Below, piece after piece: positions 1 to 6,669 of a stretch of 13,073 nucleotides of DNA (position 1 is its first letter; the number at the start of each line of letters is the position of its first letter). The notes beneath the pieces are model-generated. The model worked only from the letters and a program-made list of their open reading frames with translations, did not search any database and had not been told where the DNA came from. The DNA is from JABDDM01 sp038240295 (GTDB lineage: Bacteria > Bacteroidota > Ignavibacteria > Palsa-1295), in the NCBI GenBank assembly GCA_038240295.1, contig JBBSDW010000095.1:1-13073 (forward strand). The letters run 5' to 3'. The position numbers and the translations under genes are program-made.

Positions 1-106
1 AACTAAGAATTAAGAACTCCCGAGCGAGGCCAAGGAACTGAACTCCCCCAAATTGCTATCTAACAAGACTTCTATCGCCGGATACGTTTATCCAAATCAT
101 TGACGC
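1..106. other. Upstream leader, no gene recognised
   Basis: This is the left edge of the window, before the cyclophilin gene. I see no coding region, no RNA gene and no convincing promoter. A TACGTTTA element at 83-90 vaguely resembles the Bacteroidota -7 box (TAnnTTTG), but it lacks the final G and has no matching upstream element. There is no purine-rich ribosome binding site just before the ATG at 107. The stretch may hold the promoter of the isomerase gene or the tail of an upstream intergenic region. Confidence 0.4.
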
Positions 107-739
107 ATGAAGAAAGTTATTTTCGCATCTCTTTTTGTTCTTGTTGGTGCTCTTGTTTTTTTTGGCACCCGCGCAACCCCTTCTATGGCACAATTCGCTA
201 ACGACGACTATCAGCAGCCCTACCGCGGCGCCGATCTCGATAAGCTTACCTCGAATCCGAAACAGCATCTCGTCATTGAGACGAAGCTTGGAAATATCAA
301 GCTGCAGTTGTTCGATAAGATCGCACCGAAGATGGTTGCGAATATCATCAACCTCGCAAAGTCAGGATTTTATGATGGCTGTACGTTTCACCGCATTATC
401 CCCGGTTTTATGATCCAGGGCGGCGATCCGAATTCGAAGGACGATGATCTCAGCAACGATGGCTACGGTCACGGCCCGCAGCAGGTCGATGCGGAATTCA
501 GCAAGCTTAAGCACACGCCGGGTATTCTCTCGGCAGCGCGCAGCAACGATCCGAACTCAGCTTCTTCGCAGTTTTTTATTTGCGTCGCGAACGCCAGCTC
601 ACTCGACGGTCAGTATACGATCTTCGGACAGGTTGTCGAAGGAATGGATGTCGTGAACAAGATCGTCGCGCTTCCAAAGCTCTCTGGCGACAATCCAGGC
701 AAGGCAGCGGTAATGACGAAGGTCTTGATCGAAGACTAA
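107..739 (+). CDS. Secreted cyclophilin-type peptidyl-prolyl cis-trans isomerase
   Basis: A 210-residue protein that should catalyse cis-trans isomerisation of Xaa-Pro bonds in exported proteins. Residues 1-28 look like a Sec signal peptide: MKK, a hydrophobic core (VIFASLFVLVGALVFF), then a small-residue site near SMA-Q. The mature part is probably periplasmic. The cyclophilin domain starts near residue 53. The signature FHRIIPGFMIQGGD lies at 94-107, with Arg96, Phe101, Met102 and Gln104 matching the human CypA active-site residues Arg55, Phe60, Met61 and Gln63. SQFFI is at 154-158 and LDGQYTIFG at 166-174. The position of CypA Trp121 is Ser165, so cyclosporin binding is expected to be weak, as in many bacterial homologues. 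The length is normal for a bacterial cyclophilin with a signal peptide. The gene ends in a strong terminator and so is probably a single transcription unit. Family assignment is firm; the client proteins are unknown. Confidence 0.95.
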   Translation: MKKVIFASLFVLVGALVFFGTRATPSMAQFANDDYQQPYRGADLDKLTSNPKQHLVIETKLGNIKLQLFDKIAPKMVANIINLAKSGFYDGCTFHRIIPGFMIQGGDPNSKDDDLSNDGYGHGPQQVDAEFSKLKHTPGILSAARSNDPNSASSQFFICVANASSLDGQYTIFGQVVEGMDVVNKIVALPKLSGDNPGKAAVMTKVLIED

Positions 740-762
740 GCTTTCGCGTCTTTAAATTGTAT

Positions 763-797
763 TAATGCCGCGCCAATTTGGCGCGGCATTATTTTAT
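763..797 (+). terminator. Intrinsic (rho-independent) terminator after the cyclophilin gene
   Basis: There is a perfect 12-bp stem, 763-774 (TAATGCCGCGCC) pairing with 780-791 (GGCGCGGCATTA). The five-base loop is AATTT, and the stem runs into the T-rich stretch TTTTAT. It starts 23 bases after the cyclophilin stop codon. The next gene's ATG at 802 lies just beyond it. A longer TTG reading of nfo would begin inside the hairpin, which argues for the ATG start. Confidence 0.88.
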
Positions 798-801
798 CTC
801 G

Positions 802-1749
802 ATGCCAAAGAACCCGAAGACTGTTGCAGACCCTCTCATCGGCGCCCACATGTCGGCGCAGGGCGGCGCACATACGGCGATCGAACGCGCGGATCAACTT
901 GGCATCAAGACCCTCCAGCTTTTTGTAAAAAATAACAAGCAGTGGTTTGCGCAGACTGAACTCACCGAAGATGAGATCACGCAATTTAAACTTCGGCGGG
1001 AGAAATGGCACGCAGAAGGTCCGGTCATTGCGCATGCCTGCTACCTGATAAACTTTGCTTCTCACAATCCCGAGATGCGCACGAAAAGCGAAGAGAGCTA
1101 CAAACAGGAATTGCTTCGTGCCGACTCGCTGGGTGTCGATCATCTTGTGTTTCATCCAGGATGCCACACCGGCAGCGGTAACGAAGCGGGAATCATGGGC
1201 GTGATCGCATCGCTCGATAAGGTCCACCGAGAAACACCGAACGTTCGGACAAGATCGGTGGTCGAGATCACTGCCGGGCAAGGTTCTTCCGTCGGTTGCA
1301 CCTTCGAGCAACTTGCAGCAATCACCGATGGTGTTGAAGATCCCGGACGGATGGGCGTCTGTCTCGACACCTGCCATCTCTTCGCGGCGGGTTACGATCT
1401 CAGAACTAATGACGTCTGGAATGCAACCTTCGATTCGTTCGCAAAGATCGTTGGCTTTGAAAAACTCGTTTGTATGCATACCAACGATTCGAAGAAAGGT
1501 CTTGGAAGCCGAGTCGACAGGCACGCCTGGCTTGGCGAAGGAGAGATCGGCCTTGAGGCGTTTCGCTTATTGATGAATGATCCCAGGTTCGAAAACATCC
1601 CGAAGATCCTCGAAACTCCAAAAGACGACAAGATGACTGAGGATTACATTAACCTCGACATCCTGCGAAAGCTTATCGGCAAACCTAAGGTCACGCCATC
1701 GATCAAGTCGATCTGGCCGAAGAAGAAGATCGAACTGGGCGTGGAGTAA
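802..1749 (+). CDS. nfo: Deoxyribonuclease IV (AP endonuclease IV)
   Basis: Endonuclease IV cuts the DNA backbone 5' of abasic sites and removes 3' blocking groups during base excision repair in the cytoplasm, using a TIM-barrel fold with three zinc ions. The 315-residue product begins with the family motif GAHMSAQGG at 14-22. All nine E. coli Nfo metal ligands can be matched: His78, His118, Glu155, Asp189, His192, His226, Asp239, His241 and Glu271, within IAHACYLIN, VFHPGCHTG, VEITAGQG, CLDTCH, MHTNDS, SRVDRHAWLGEG and ILETPKDD. It is about 30 residues longer than the usual 280-285, from a short N-terminal lead and a basic C-terminal tail (KPKVTPSIKSIWPKKK). I chose the ATG at 802; the in-frame TTG at 778 falls in the preceding terminator. 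No Shine-Dalgarno is visible. It is probably transcribed separately from the cyclophilin gene. Confidence 0.97.
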   Translation: MPKNPKTVADPLIGAHMSAQGGAHTAIERADQLGIKTLQLFVKNNKQWFAQTELTEDEITQFKLRREKWHAEGPVIAHACYLINFASHNPEMRTKSEESYKQELLRADSLGVDHLVFHPGCHTGSGNEAGIMGVIASLDKVHRETPNVRTRSVVEITAGQGSSVGCTFEQLAAITDGVEDPGRMGVCLDTCHLFAAGYDLRTNDVWNATFDSFAKIVGFEKLVCMHTNDSKKGLGSRVDRHAWLGEGEIGLEAFRLLMNDPRFENIPKILETPKDDKMTEDYINLDILRKLIGKPKVTPSIKSIWPKKKIELGVE

Positions 1750-1824
1750 GGGTGGAGGAACGGAGCGCTTCTTTCCGGGATTCTCAATCGACGGTCCTAA
1801 ACACTCATCAAGTTTTTCATTGGT

Positions 1825-2421
1825 ATGAAAAATAGATTTTGTTGGTTGTTGGTCGTTCTCTCGGTGATGGTGGTTTCTCAAGTTGAAGCACAATCCTTCG
1901 GTGTTCTTTCACATCGTGTCGATTCGTTGATGCAATCGGAGGTCGCGACATACGCTCGCGGCCAATTCCTTTATCAACACTCCGAATCGTTCAAGCGTAT
2001 ACTCTGGCTTCGGGCGCTAAAAAAACTCGGAATAACCACCGATGAATTCGTACAAGCTCGCGCCTTAGAAAAGCACACATGGTCGGCGCTTGCATCAGAT
2101 AGCATTTTCACAAGTCAAACCGATCTCTCGAACGACATCCTCGAACAGGATGAACCATCGGTTACCATCAGCCGTACAAATCCAAAGCTTATTGTAGTGG
2201 GCGCCAATGACGGGGGAATGTATAAGTATGCCCGCATACGTCACGACGGATGCGGGCAAGCATTGGCAGACGTATCGGATGCCGCGTTACACCTACACTC
2301 CTTATCAACCGGGCGGAGACCCCATGCTCACCTCCGATGCCGATGGCCGAATATATTATGCGTTCCTTGTGTACGACGCTGGACTAATGAATTCGAACCT
2401 GCAACTGGCGTCTTCGATTGA
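1825..2421 (+). CDS. N-terminal part of a frameshifted secreted Asp-box (BNR/sialidase-fold) protein
   Basis: The frame opens with a clear signal peptide (residues 1-22, MKNRFCWLLVVLSVMVVSQVEA, cleaved before QS). A helical, charged region of about 100 residues follows, with no family I recognise. The segment NPKLIVVGANDGGMYKYA (to residue 136) is the kind of strand that starts a beta-propeller blade in BNR-repeat proteins. After residue 136 this frame turns into low-complexity, His/Arg-rich sequence without family character and stops at 2421, while the homologous sequence continues in the next frame from about 2234. Unless the frameshift is a sequencing error or is bypassed, the cell would make a 198-residue truncated product with no sorting signal. 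The 75 bases between nfo and this gene hold no obvious terminator or promoter. Confidence 0.7.
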   Translation: MKNRFCWLLVVLSVMVVSQVEAQSFGVLSHRVDSLMQSEVATYARGQFLYQHSESFKRILWLRALKKLGITTDEFVQARALEKHTWSALASDSIFTSQTDLSNDILEQDEPSVTISRTNPKLIVVGANDGGMYKYARIRHDGCGQALADVSDAALHLHSLSTGRRPHAHLRCRWPNILCVPCVRRWTNEFEPATGVFD

Positions 2422-3658
2422 TGGCCAACACTGGGAGTACACACCGCCAGTCCTTCAGGGAGATTCCAGCACTGGCATCGAGGATAAAGAAGCGATCGCT
2501 GTCGACCGCGACCCTAACAGTCCTCATTTTGGGAGGCTCTATCTGGGCTGGGTCCACTATCCTGTTTCGCTCGACAACGACACGATCGGGCTCAAGCTCT
2601 GCTTTAGTGACGATCACGGCGCGACGTGGAGCGTCCCCAAATTCCTTACTCAACGTGATTGTCTCTTTAATCAACCGATCGAAGGTCACAACGGGATGCT
2701 TGCGATCACGTATAGCGAATACGCCGACTCAACTGATTTTAGAGGTACGCATTATGTGCTGGTCTCGAAGGATGGCGGCGAAACATTCATTCAACAGACA
2801 ATTTCCACCTATCAGGATTATCCCAAAAATAGAGATAGCAGCGATGGCCTCAAGGGTATGTTCGGTTTTCGAGCATTCCCCTATATCGCATCGGTCATCG
2901 ATCAACTTACGAATCGGATCGAGGTTGTCTATGGCGATTACAACGCTTCTTTGCGGGTGGCGAAGCTTTATACCGCGGCAAGCACCGATCTCGGCGCGAG
3001 CTGGTCAAGGCCAGTTTCATTAACAAACATTGACGCGACCGGAGATGTCTTTCACCCTGCGCTCGCCCTCGACCAAACTTCCGGCAGGTCGTTCGTGAGC
3101 TACTATAGCTCGGTAAGTGACACGAATAATCTTTTGTCGAAGATCATTCGCACGGAGATCACAACGCAGGGACTTGGCAGCGCGACCGAACTTGAAACTG
3201 TTGCCTTCGACCCTACGCAGTGCGGCGCCCAATCGCAAGGTAACCCGTTCATTGGCGACTACACCGGCAGTGACGCGTATTCCGGCGTATATGCTTCGGC
3301 ATGGACGGAAGGAAGCAATCAGGGCGATGGCGAAATCTTTGCCTACGTCTCATCGCCGCAGTCTGGAGTCGAAAGCGGGTACGTCGCAAGTGCGGGCGCG
3401 CCCAACGTACATCCTTGGTCGGATCCCATTTCCGACAAACCGGTTACGGTTGGTTTTACGACTTCGCGTATGGGAGCGGCGAATCTTGAGCTTCTGAATC
3501 TTTCAGGCGTCATCCTTCGCAGGTATTCTTATGATGCATTGGAAGTTGGCGATCATACTGCTACTTTCGATTTATCGAGGCTTGCCGCGGGTCCATACTT
3601 TTTCCGGCTCAGTGCGGATGGTCAGGTGCATACAGAGCGGGTGGTTCATGTGCGATAA
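2207..3658 (+). CDS. C-terminal part of the frameshifted Asp-box protein with T9SS sorting domain
   Basis: The genuine sequence starts at about 2234 (AYVTTDAGKHW); the first ten residues of this open frame are out-of-frame noise. Counting from the ATG at 2207, Asp-box motifs (S-x-D-x-G-x-T-W type) occur at residues 13-20 (TTDAGKHW), 134-141 (SDDHGATW), 187-194 (SKDGGETF) and 259-266 (STDLGASW). A degenerate copy, SSIDGQHW, is at 69-76. This spacing fits a sialidase-like six-bladed beta-propeller. Asp boxes are structural, and I cannot identify the Arg triad of a true sialidase, so enzymatic activity is unproven. Residues from about 400 to 483 resemble a type A T9SS C-terminal domain: a PxxVHPWSDP start, LELLNLSG, LSRLAAGPYFFRL and a basic VHVR end. 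Export by T9SS and surface attachment or release are inferred. Confidence 0.8.
   Translation: MTGECISMPAYVTTDAGKHWQTYRMPRYTYTPYQPGGDPMLTSDADGRIYYAFLVYDAGLMNSNLQLASSIDGQHWEYTPPVLQGDSSTGIEDKEAIAVDRDPNSPHFGRLYLGWVHYPVSLDNDTIGLKLCFSDDHGATWSVPKFLTQRDCLFNQPIEGHNGMLAITYSEYADSTDFRGTHYVLVSKDGGETFIQQTISTYQDYPKNRDSSDGLKGMFGFRAFPYIASVIDQLTNRIEVVYGDYNASLRVAKLYTAASTDLGASWSRPVSLTNIDATGDVFHPALALDQTSGRSFVSYYSSVSDTNNLLSKIIRTEITTQGLGSATELETVAFDPTQCGAQSQGNPFIGDYTGSDAYSGVYASAWTEGSNQGDGEIFAYVSSPQSGVESGYVASAGAPNVHPWSDPISDKPVTVGFTTSRMGAANLELLNLSGVILRRYSYDALEVGDHTATFDLSRLAAGPYFFRLSADGQVHTERVVHVR
2231..2233 (+). other. Frameshift site (extra C) in the Asp-box protein
   Basis: The upstream frame reads tat-gcc-cgc and the downstream frame resumes with gca-tac-gtc. 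Removing one C from the CCC run at 2231-2233 joins the signal-peptide half to the propeller half as MYKYAAYVTTDAGKHW. The result is a continuous 610-residue protein (1825-3658). The indel sits in a short homopolymer, so a read error is a strong alternative to true pseudogenisation. Confidence 0.75.
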
Positions 3659-3705
3659 AATCTTTTCTTCAGCATCCTTTCCGAACATTTGAGAAGTCTT
3701 CTCCA

Positions 3706-3722
3706 CGAGCGGCGGCCGTTCG
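3706..3722 (+). terminator. Possible weak terminator or leader hairpin
   Basis: CGAGCGG (3706-3712) pairs with CCGTTCG (3716-3722) through seven base pairs, one of them G-U, around a three-base loop. The sequence after it (GTATCTATATTT) is AT-rich but not a clean T-tract. It lies 48 bases past the Asp-box stop codon, so it could end that transcript. The match is modest and may be chance. Confidence 0.3.
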
Positions 3723-3886
3723 GTATCTATATTTGCAGAGTTCAAAACTGCGCTGGCTCGCAGCTTCTCCGAAAAGCTTCGCCAGGTCACGTTGTTGAGC
3801 GATTGAGAAATTTCCTGAATTTTGTGTTGGTGTGCGCGGTTTATGGGGTGCCCGTTCGAATTCCGCCACGTTAAACTTGTGATTGC

Positions 3887-3899
3887 TGATACCGTATCA
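3887..3899. promoter_or_regulatory. Palindrome TGATACCGTATCA just before nuoA
   Basis: Two perfect six-base arms, TGATAC and GTATCA, flank a single C. The site ends five bases before the nuoA ATG. The centre is too small for a stable hairpin, so if functional it would more likely bind a dimeric protein. It could overlap the translation start region. A chance palindrome is quite possible. Confidence 0.25.
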
Positions 3900-3903
3900 C
3901 GCG

Positions 3904-4368
3904 ATGCTTAACGAATTCAGTCACGTCTTTGCCTATCTGATCCTGTCGTTCATCTTCGTCGCCGGCGGAGTGTTTACGAACATGATGATCCGTCCCAAAA
4001 ATGGCAACAACCTCAAACTTTCTGCCTACGAATGCGGCGAAGACCCGATCGGTCAGTCGTGGATGAAGTTCAACATCCGGTTTTATGTTGTCGCGCTGAT
4101 TTTTATCCTGTTCGATGTTGAAATCGTCTTTTTGTTTCCGTGGGCGCTTGTATTCAAACAGATGGGCTGGCTGGCGTTCAATGAAATGATCGTGTTCGTC
4201 GCCATTTTGCTTGTCGGTTTTGCGTATGCCTGGATCAAGGGCGATCTCGATTGGGTACGTCCGAAGCCGTATATCGCGCAGCTTGACGATCTGATCTCGC
4301 GCGACGTCCCGCGTCTGTCGCCGCGCCCGGTGCCAGCCGTCGAACAGCCGATCCTTGAGCAGGCCTAA
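3904..4368 (+). CDS. nuoA: NADH-quinone oxidoreductase subunit A
   Basis: This is the membrane subunit of complex I (ND3 homologue), which helps form the quinone chamber and the start of the proton channel beside NuoH. The 154-residue protein has three predicted transmembrane helices, at about 8-28, 60-80 and 92-111. The loop motif AYECGEDP at 41-48 carries Cys44, the equivalent of the mobile ND3 loop cysteine. The second helix carries FDVEIVFLFPWA (70-81) with conserved Asp71 and Glu73. A tail of about 40 residues after helix 3 (PRPVPAVEQPILEQA at the end) is longer than in many homologues. I chose the ATG at 3904; an in-frame TTG at 3883 would add only seven residues that look like noise. 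No Shine-Dalgarno is seen. It is the first gene of the cluster. Confidence 0.96.
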   Translation: MLNEFSHVFAYLILSFIFVAGGVFTNMMIRPKNGNNLKLSAYECGEDPIGQSWMKFNIRFYVVALIFILFDVEIVFLFPWALVFKQMGWLAFNEMIVFVAILLVGFAYAWIKGDLDWVRPKPYIAQLDDLISRDVPRLSPRPVPAVEQPILEQA

Positions 4369-4410
4369 AGTATGAAGGAGTTGTTGCTGGCTGCGGTTAG
4401 CCTAAAGTAT
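4363..4410 (+). repeat. Eleven-base direct repeat across the nuoA/nuoB junction
   Basis: GCCTAAAGTAT occurs at 4363-4373, where it contains the nuoA stop codon, and again at 4400-4410. The two copies start 37 bases apart. The gap also contains an open frame of 18 codons (ATG 4372 to TAA 4428) that ends five bases before nuoB. Its predicted peptide, MKELLLAAVSLKYFVSPK, matches nothing I know. The repeat may be a trace of a small duplication. Confidence 0.5.
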
Positions 4411-4433
4411 TTCGTTTCGCCAAAGTAAGATAC

Positions 4434-4928
4434 ATGGGTTTACTCGATAAGTTGGATACACCGATGGAATCAGGCAACGTCCTGATCACCGGTATGGAGA
4501 CGCTCTTTAATTGGGCCCGGCTATCGAGCCTCTGGCAGATGGGCTTCGGCCTTGCCTGTTGCGCGATCGAAATGATGGCAGCTTCTGCCTCGCATTACGA
4601 CATGATGCGCTTTGGCGTTATTCCGCGTCCGAGCCCCCGTCAATCGGACATCATGATCATCTCTGGTACAGTTACGCTCAAGATGGCATCGCGCGTGAAG
4701 ATCCTCTATGAGCAGATGCCCGATCCAAAGTATATTATCTCGATGGGCTCCTGCTCTAATTGCGGCGGACCATACTGGGAACATGGCTACCATGTACTCA
4801 AAGGTGTCGATCGTGTGATTCCGGTAGATGTTTATGTGCCAGGTTGCCCACCGCGTCCGGAGGCATTGCTCGAAGGACTGATGAAATTGCAGGAGAAGGT
4901 TCGCAAACAATCACTCTCGCACGCCTGA
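4434..4928 (+). CDS. nuoB: NADH-quinone oxidoreductase subunit B
   Basis: This is the PSST-type subunit at the base of the peripheral arm. It binds the terminal [4Fe-4S] cluster N2, which passes electrons to quinone. The 164-residue protein shows the diagnostic paired cysteines Cys42-Cys43 (FGLACCAIEM), Cys107 (MGSCSNCGG) and Cys138 (VPGCPPRPEALLEG), matching E. coli Cys63, Cys64, Cys129 and Cys158. An extra Cys110 lies three residues after the third ligand, where E. coli has Ser. It is shorter at the N-terminus than E. coli NuoB. The gene follows nuoA by 65 bases and its stop overlaps the nuoC start by one base (TGATG). No Shine-Dalgarno is visible before the ATG. Confidence 0.97.
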   Translation: MGLLDKLDTPMESGNVLITGMETLFNWARLSSLWQMGFGLACCAIEMMAASASHYDMMRFGVIPRPSPRQSDIMIISGTVTLKMASRVKILYEQMPDPKYIISMGSCSNCGGPYWEHGYHVLKGVDRVIPVDVYVPGCPPRPEALLEGLMKLQEKVRKQSLSHA

Positions 4929-5428
4929 TGGATCAAACCGCAATACTCGAACGTCTGCAGGCGGCCTTCGGCGATCAGATCGGCGATTGGCATGAGATGA
5001 AGGGGAGCGCATACGCGACGAAGTTTGGCTCCTATCTCGATGTCAAGAATGTCGATTATCTGCGCGATGTCTGTTTGTACATGCGAGACCAGCCTGAGTT
5101 GCAGTTCGATAATCTGATGCTGCTCTCGACCGTTGACAATGGTGACAAAACTTTGTCGGCGGTTTATCACCTCGAGTCGACGATCCTCAGGCATATCTTC
5201 GCACTGAAGGTAACGGTGTCGGTCGATCTTGCTCGTGTGCCTTCGGTAACGAATATCTGGACGAGCGCCAATTGGCATGAACGTGAAGGATGGGATATGA
5301 TGGGCATCGAGTTCGTCGGCCATCCCGATTTGCGGCGCATTCTGCTCGATGAAGATTATCCGGGGCATCCGTTGCGCAAAGATTTCAAGACGCCGGAGTA
5401 CTATCACGGAATGAAAGTACCCTACTAA
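4928..5428 (+). CDS. nuoC: NADH-quinone oxidoreductase subunit C (30-kDa type)
   Basis: This is the peripheral-arm subunit that packs against NuoD and supports the quinone-reducing module. The 166-residue protein ends with the 30-kDa signature HEREGWDMMGIEFVGHPDLR (118-137), followed by ILLDEDYPGHPLRKDF. I use the ATG at 4928, which overlaps the nuoB stop in TGATG. The frame stays open further upstream inside nuoB, but that extension has no NuoC character. nuoC is separate from nuoD, unlike the fused nuoCD of E. coli. The overlap suggests translational coupling. Confidence 0.97.
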   Translation: MDQTAILERLQAAFGDQIGDWHEMKGSAYATKFGSYLDVKNVDYLRDVCLYMRDQPELQFDNLMLLSTVDNGDKTLSAVYHLESTILRHIFALKVTVSVDLARVPSVTNIWTSANWHEREGWDMMGIEFVGHPDLRRILLDEDYPGHPLRKDFKTPEYYHGMKVPY

Positions 5429-5440
5429 CAAAGTTTGATC

Positions 5441-6649
5441 ATGCCAGAGACACTTTCGCAGAGGATCATTCGCAGCGGACACTCGATGCCGGCCAAGGTA
5501 GTGCCAGCGGAGATCGTAGAGCCGCGCCGGTTGAAGACCGAAGAGATGGTGCTCAATATCGGACCGCAGCATCCATCGACACATGGCGTGCTCCGGCTGG
5601 AAGTTGTGCTCGATGGCGAAATGGTCGTCGATTGCGTGCCGCATCTTGGATATCTGCATCGCTGCTTCGAAAAGCATACTGAAGCGATGACCTATCCGCA
5701 GGTGATCCCGTACGTCGATCGTATGGATTATCTCGCGGCGATGAATTCGGATCATGGCTACGCGCTCGCAGTCGAGCGTTTGATGGGCGTTGAAGTTTCG
5801 CGTAAGGTTGAATTCATTCGCGTTCTCTTTGCAGAGCTTTCACGGATCGCGAGCCATCTTGTTGCTGTCGGCACGTATGGCCTCGACGTTGGCGCCTTCA
5901 CGCCGTTCCTCTATTGCTTTCGTGACCGCGAAGATATTCTCGAGATGTTCGAGAAGACCTGCGGTGCGCGTTTGCTCTATAACTATATCTGGGTCGGCGG
6001 ATTGTCGCATGATATCCATCCGGATGTTTTCGGGATGTGCAAGGAGTTCATCAAGAAGAATCGCGCGACGCATAAAGAGGTCAACGATCTGTTGACATTC
6101 AACAAAATTTTCGTAGAGCGCACGGCGAATATTGGTGTGCTTCGTCCGGATGTTGCGATCAATGGCGGCGCTTCGGGTCCGATGCTTCGTGCTTCGGGCG
6201 TCAAGTGGGATCTTCGCCGTGACGATCCATATTCGATCTATCCTGAACTCGATTTCGAGATCGCAGTAGGCACCGGAAAGCTCGGACAGGTTGGCGATTG
6301 CTTCGATCGTCATTGGGTGCGAATGCTCGAGTGGGAGCAGTCGCTGAACATTCTCGAACAGCTGTTGGAAAAATGGCCGCACGAGGATAAGTCGGATGTG
6401 CAGGCGGCAGTGCCGAAGCGCATCAAGCCTGCTGCCGGCGAAATTTATTCGCGGACGGAGAATCCGCGCGGTGAACTTGGATTTTATATCGTCTCGAAGG
6501 ACGGCATCAATCCATATCGCTGCAAAGTCCGCTCGCCAGCGTTCGTGAATTTAAGTTTGTTGCCGGTGATCAGCCGAGGATATCTCGTTGCCGATCTGAT
6601 TGCCATTCTTGGCTCGGTCGATATTGTGTTGGGAGAAGTTGATCGCTAA
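5441..6649 (+). CDS. nuoD: NADH-quinone oxidoreductase subunit D (49-kDa type)
   Basis: This subunit forms the quinone-binding pocket with NuoB and is related to the large subunit of [NiFe] hydrogenases. The 402-residue protein has the hallmark GPQHPSTHGVLRL at 41-53. His48 and Tyr97 (DRMDYLAAMN) correspond to the quinone ligands His59 and Tyr108 of the bovine 49-kDa subunit, with the same 49-residue spacing. Other family blocks are GARLLYNYIWVGGLSHDIH (175-193), RPDVAINGGASGPMLRASG (235-253) and the C-terminal RSPAFVNL...LVADLIAILGSVDIVLGEVDR. The N-terminal 35 residues are variable. I chose the ATG at 5441 over a TTG two codons earlier. The gap to nuoC is 12 bases and to nuoH 20 bases. In the E. 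coli order nuoE, F and G would follow here, but they are absent. Confidence 0.97.
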   Translation: MPETLSQRIIRSGHSMPAKVVPAEIVEPRRLKTEEMVLNIGPQHPSTHGVLRLEVVLDGEMVVDCVPHLGYLHRCFEKHTEAMTYPQVIPYVDRMDYLAAMNSDHGYALAVERLMGVEVSRKVEFIRVLFAELSRIASHLVAVGTYGLDVGAFTPFLYCFRDREDILEMFEKTCGARLLYNYIWVGGLSHDIHPDVFGMCKEFIKKNRATHKEVNDLLTFNKIFVERTANIGVLRPDVAINGGASGPMLRASGVKWDLRRDDPYSIYPELDFEIAVGTGKLGQVGDCFDRHWVRMLEWEQSLNILEQLLEKWPHEDKSDVQAAVPKRIKPAAGEIYSRTENPRGELGFYIVSKDGINPYRCKVRSPAFVNLSLLPVISRGYLVADLIAILGSVDIVLGEVDR

Positions 6650-6669
6650 ACGCGCGTAAACACGTAAGC

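Larger units (their letters stand above)
3659..3903. other. Intergenic region ahead of the nuo cluster
   Basis: These 245 bases separate the Asp-box protein from nuoA. Short open frames occur on both strands, but none has a recognisable product or a plausible start. The region should hold the promoter of the complex I cluster, yet I cannot pick a convincing -7/-33 or -10/-35 pair. It contains a hairpin at 3706-3722 and a palindrome at 3887-3899, described separately. Confidence 0.5.

Noticed and set aside
83..90. TACGTTTA as a Bacteroidota-type -7 promoter box
   Set aside because: It lacks the final G and a partner element at the right distance, and it lies only 17 bases before the start codon.
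778..801. TTG start adding eight residues to endonuclease IV
   Set aside because: The added codons lie inside the intrinsic terminator of the preceding gene, and the family motif starts just after the ATG at 802.
736..1524. Long antisense open frame opposite nfo (262 codons)
   Set aside because: The + strand frame matches endonuclease IV throughout with all metal ligands. The antisense product shows no domain or signal and is a by-product of codon bias.
3691..3703. GAGAAGTCTTCTC inverted repeat
   Set aside because: It has only five usable base pairs and no T-tract follows; chance is the simplest explanation.
3689..3874. Sixty-one-codon open frame before nuoA
   Set aside because: It has no ribosome binding site and no recognisable product, and overlaps equally good antisense frames, so it is not supported as a gene.
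4760..4927. Upstream extension of nuoC into nuoB
   Set aside because: The extra 56 codons are Arg/Cys-rich shadow sequence of nuoB. NuoC homology begins at the ATG overlapping the nuoB stop.
4832..5755. Long antisense open frame opposite nuoC/nuoD (307 codons)
   Set aside because: It overlaps two unmistakable complex I genes across their whole length and its product has skewed His/Ile/Arg composition without family features.
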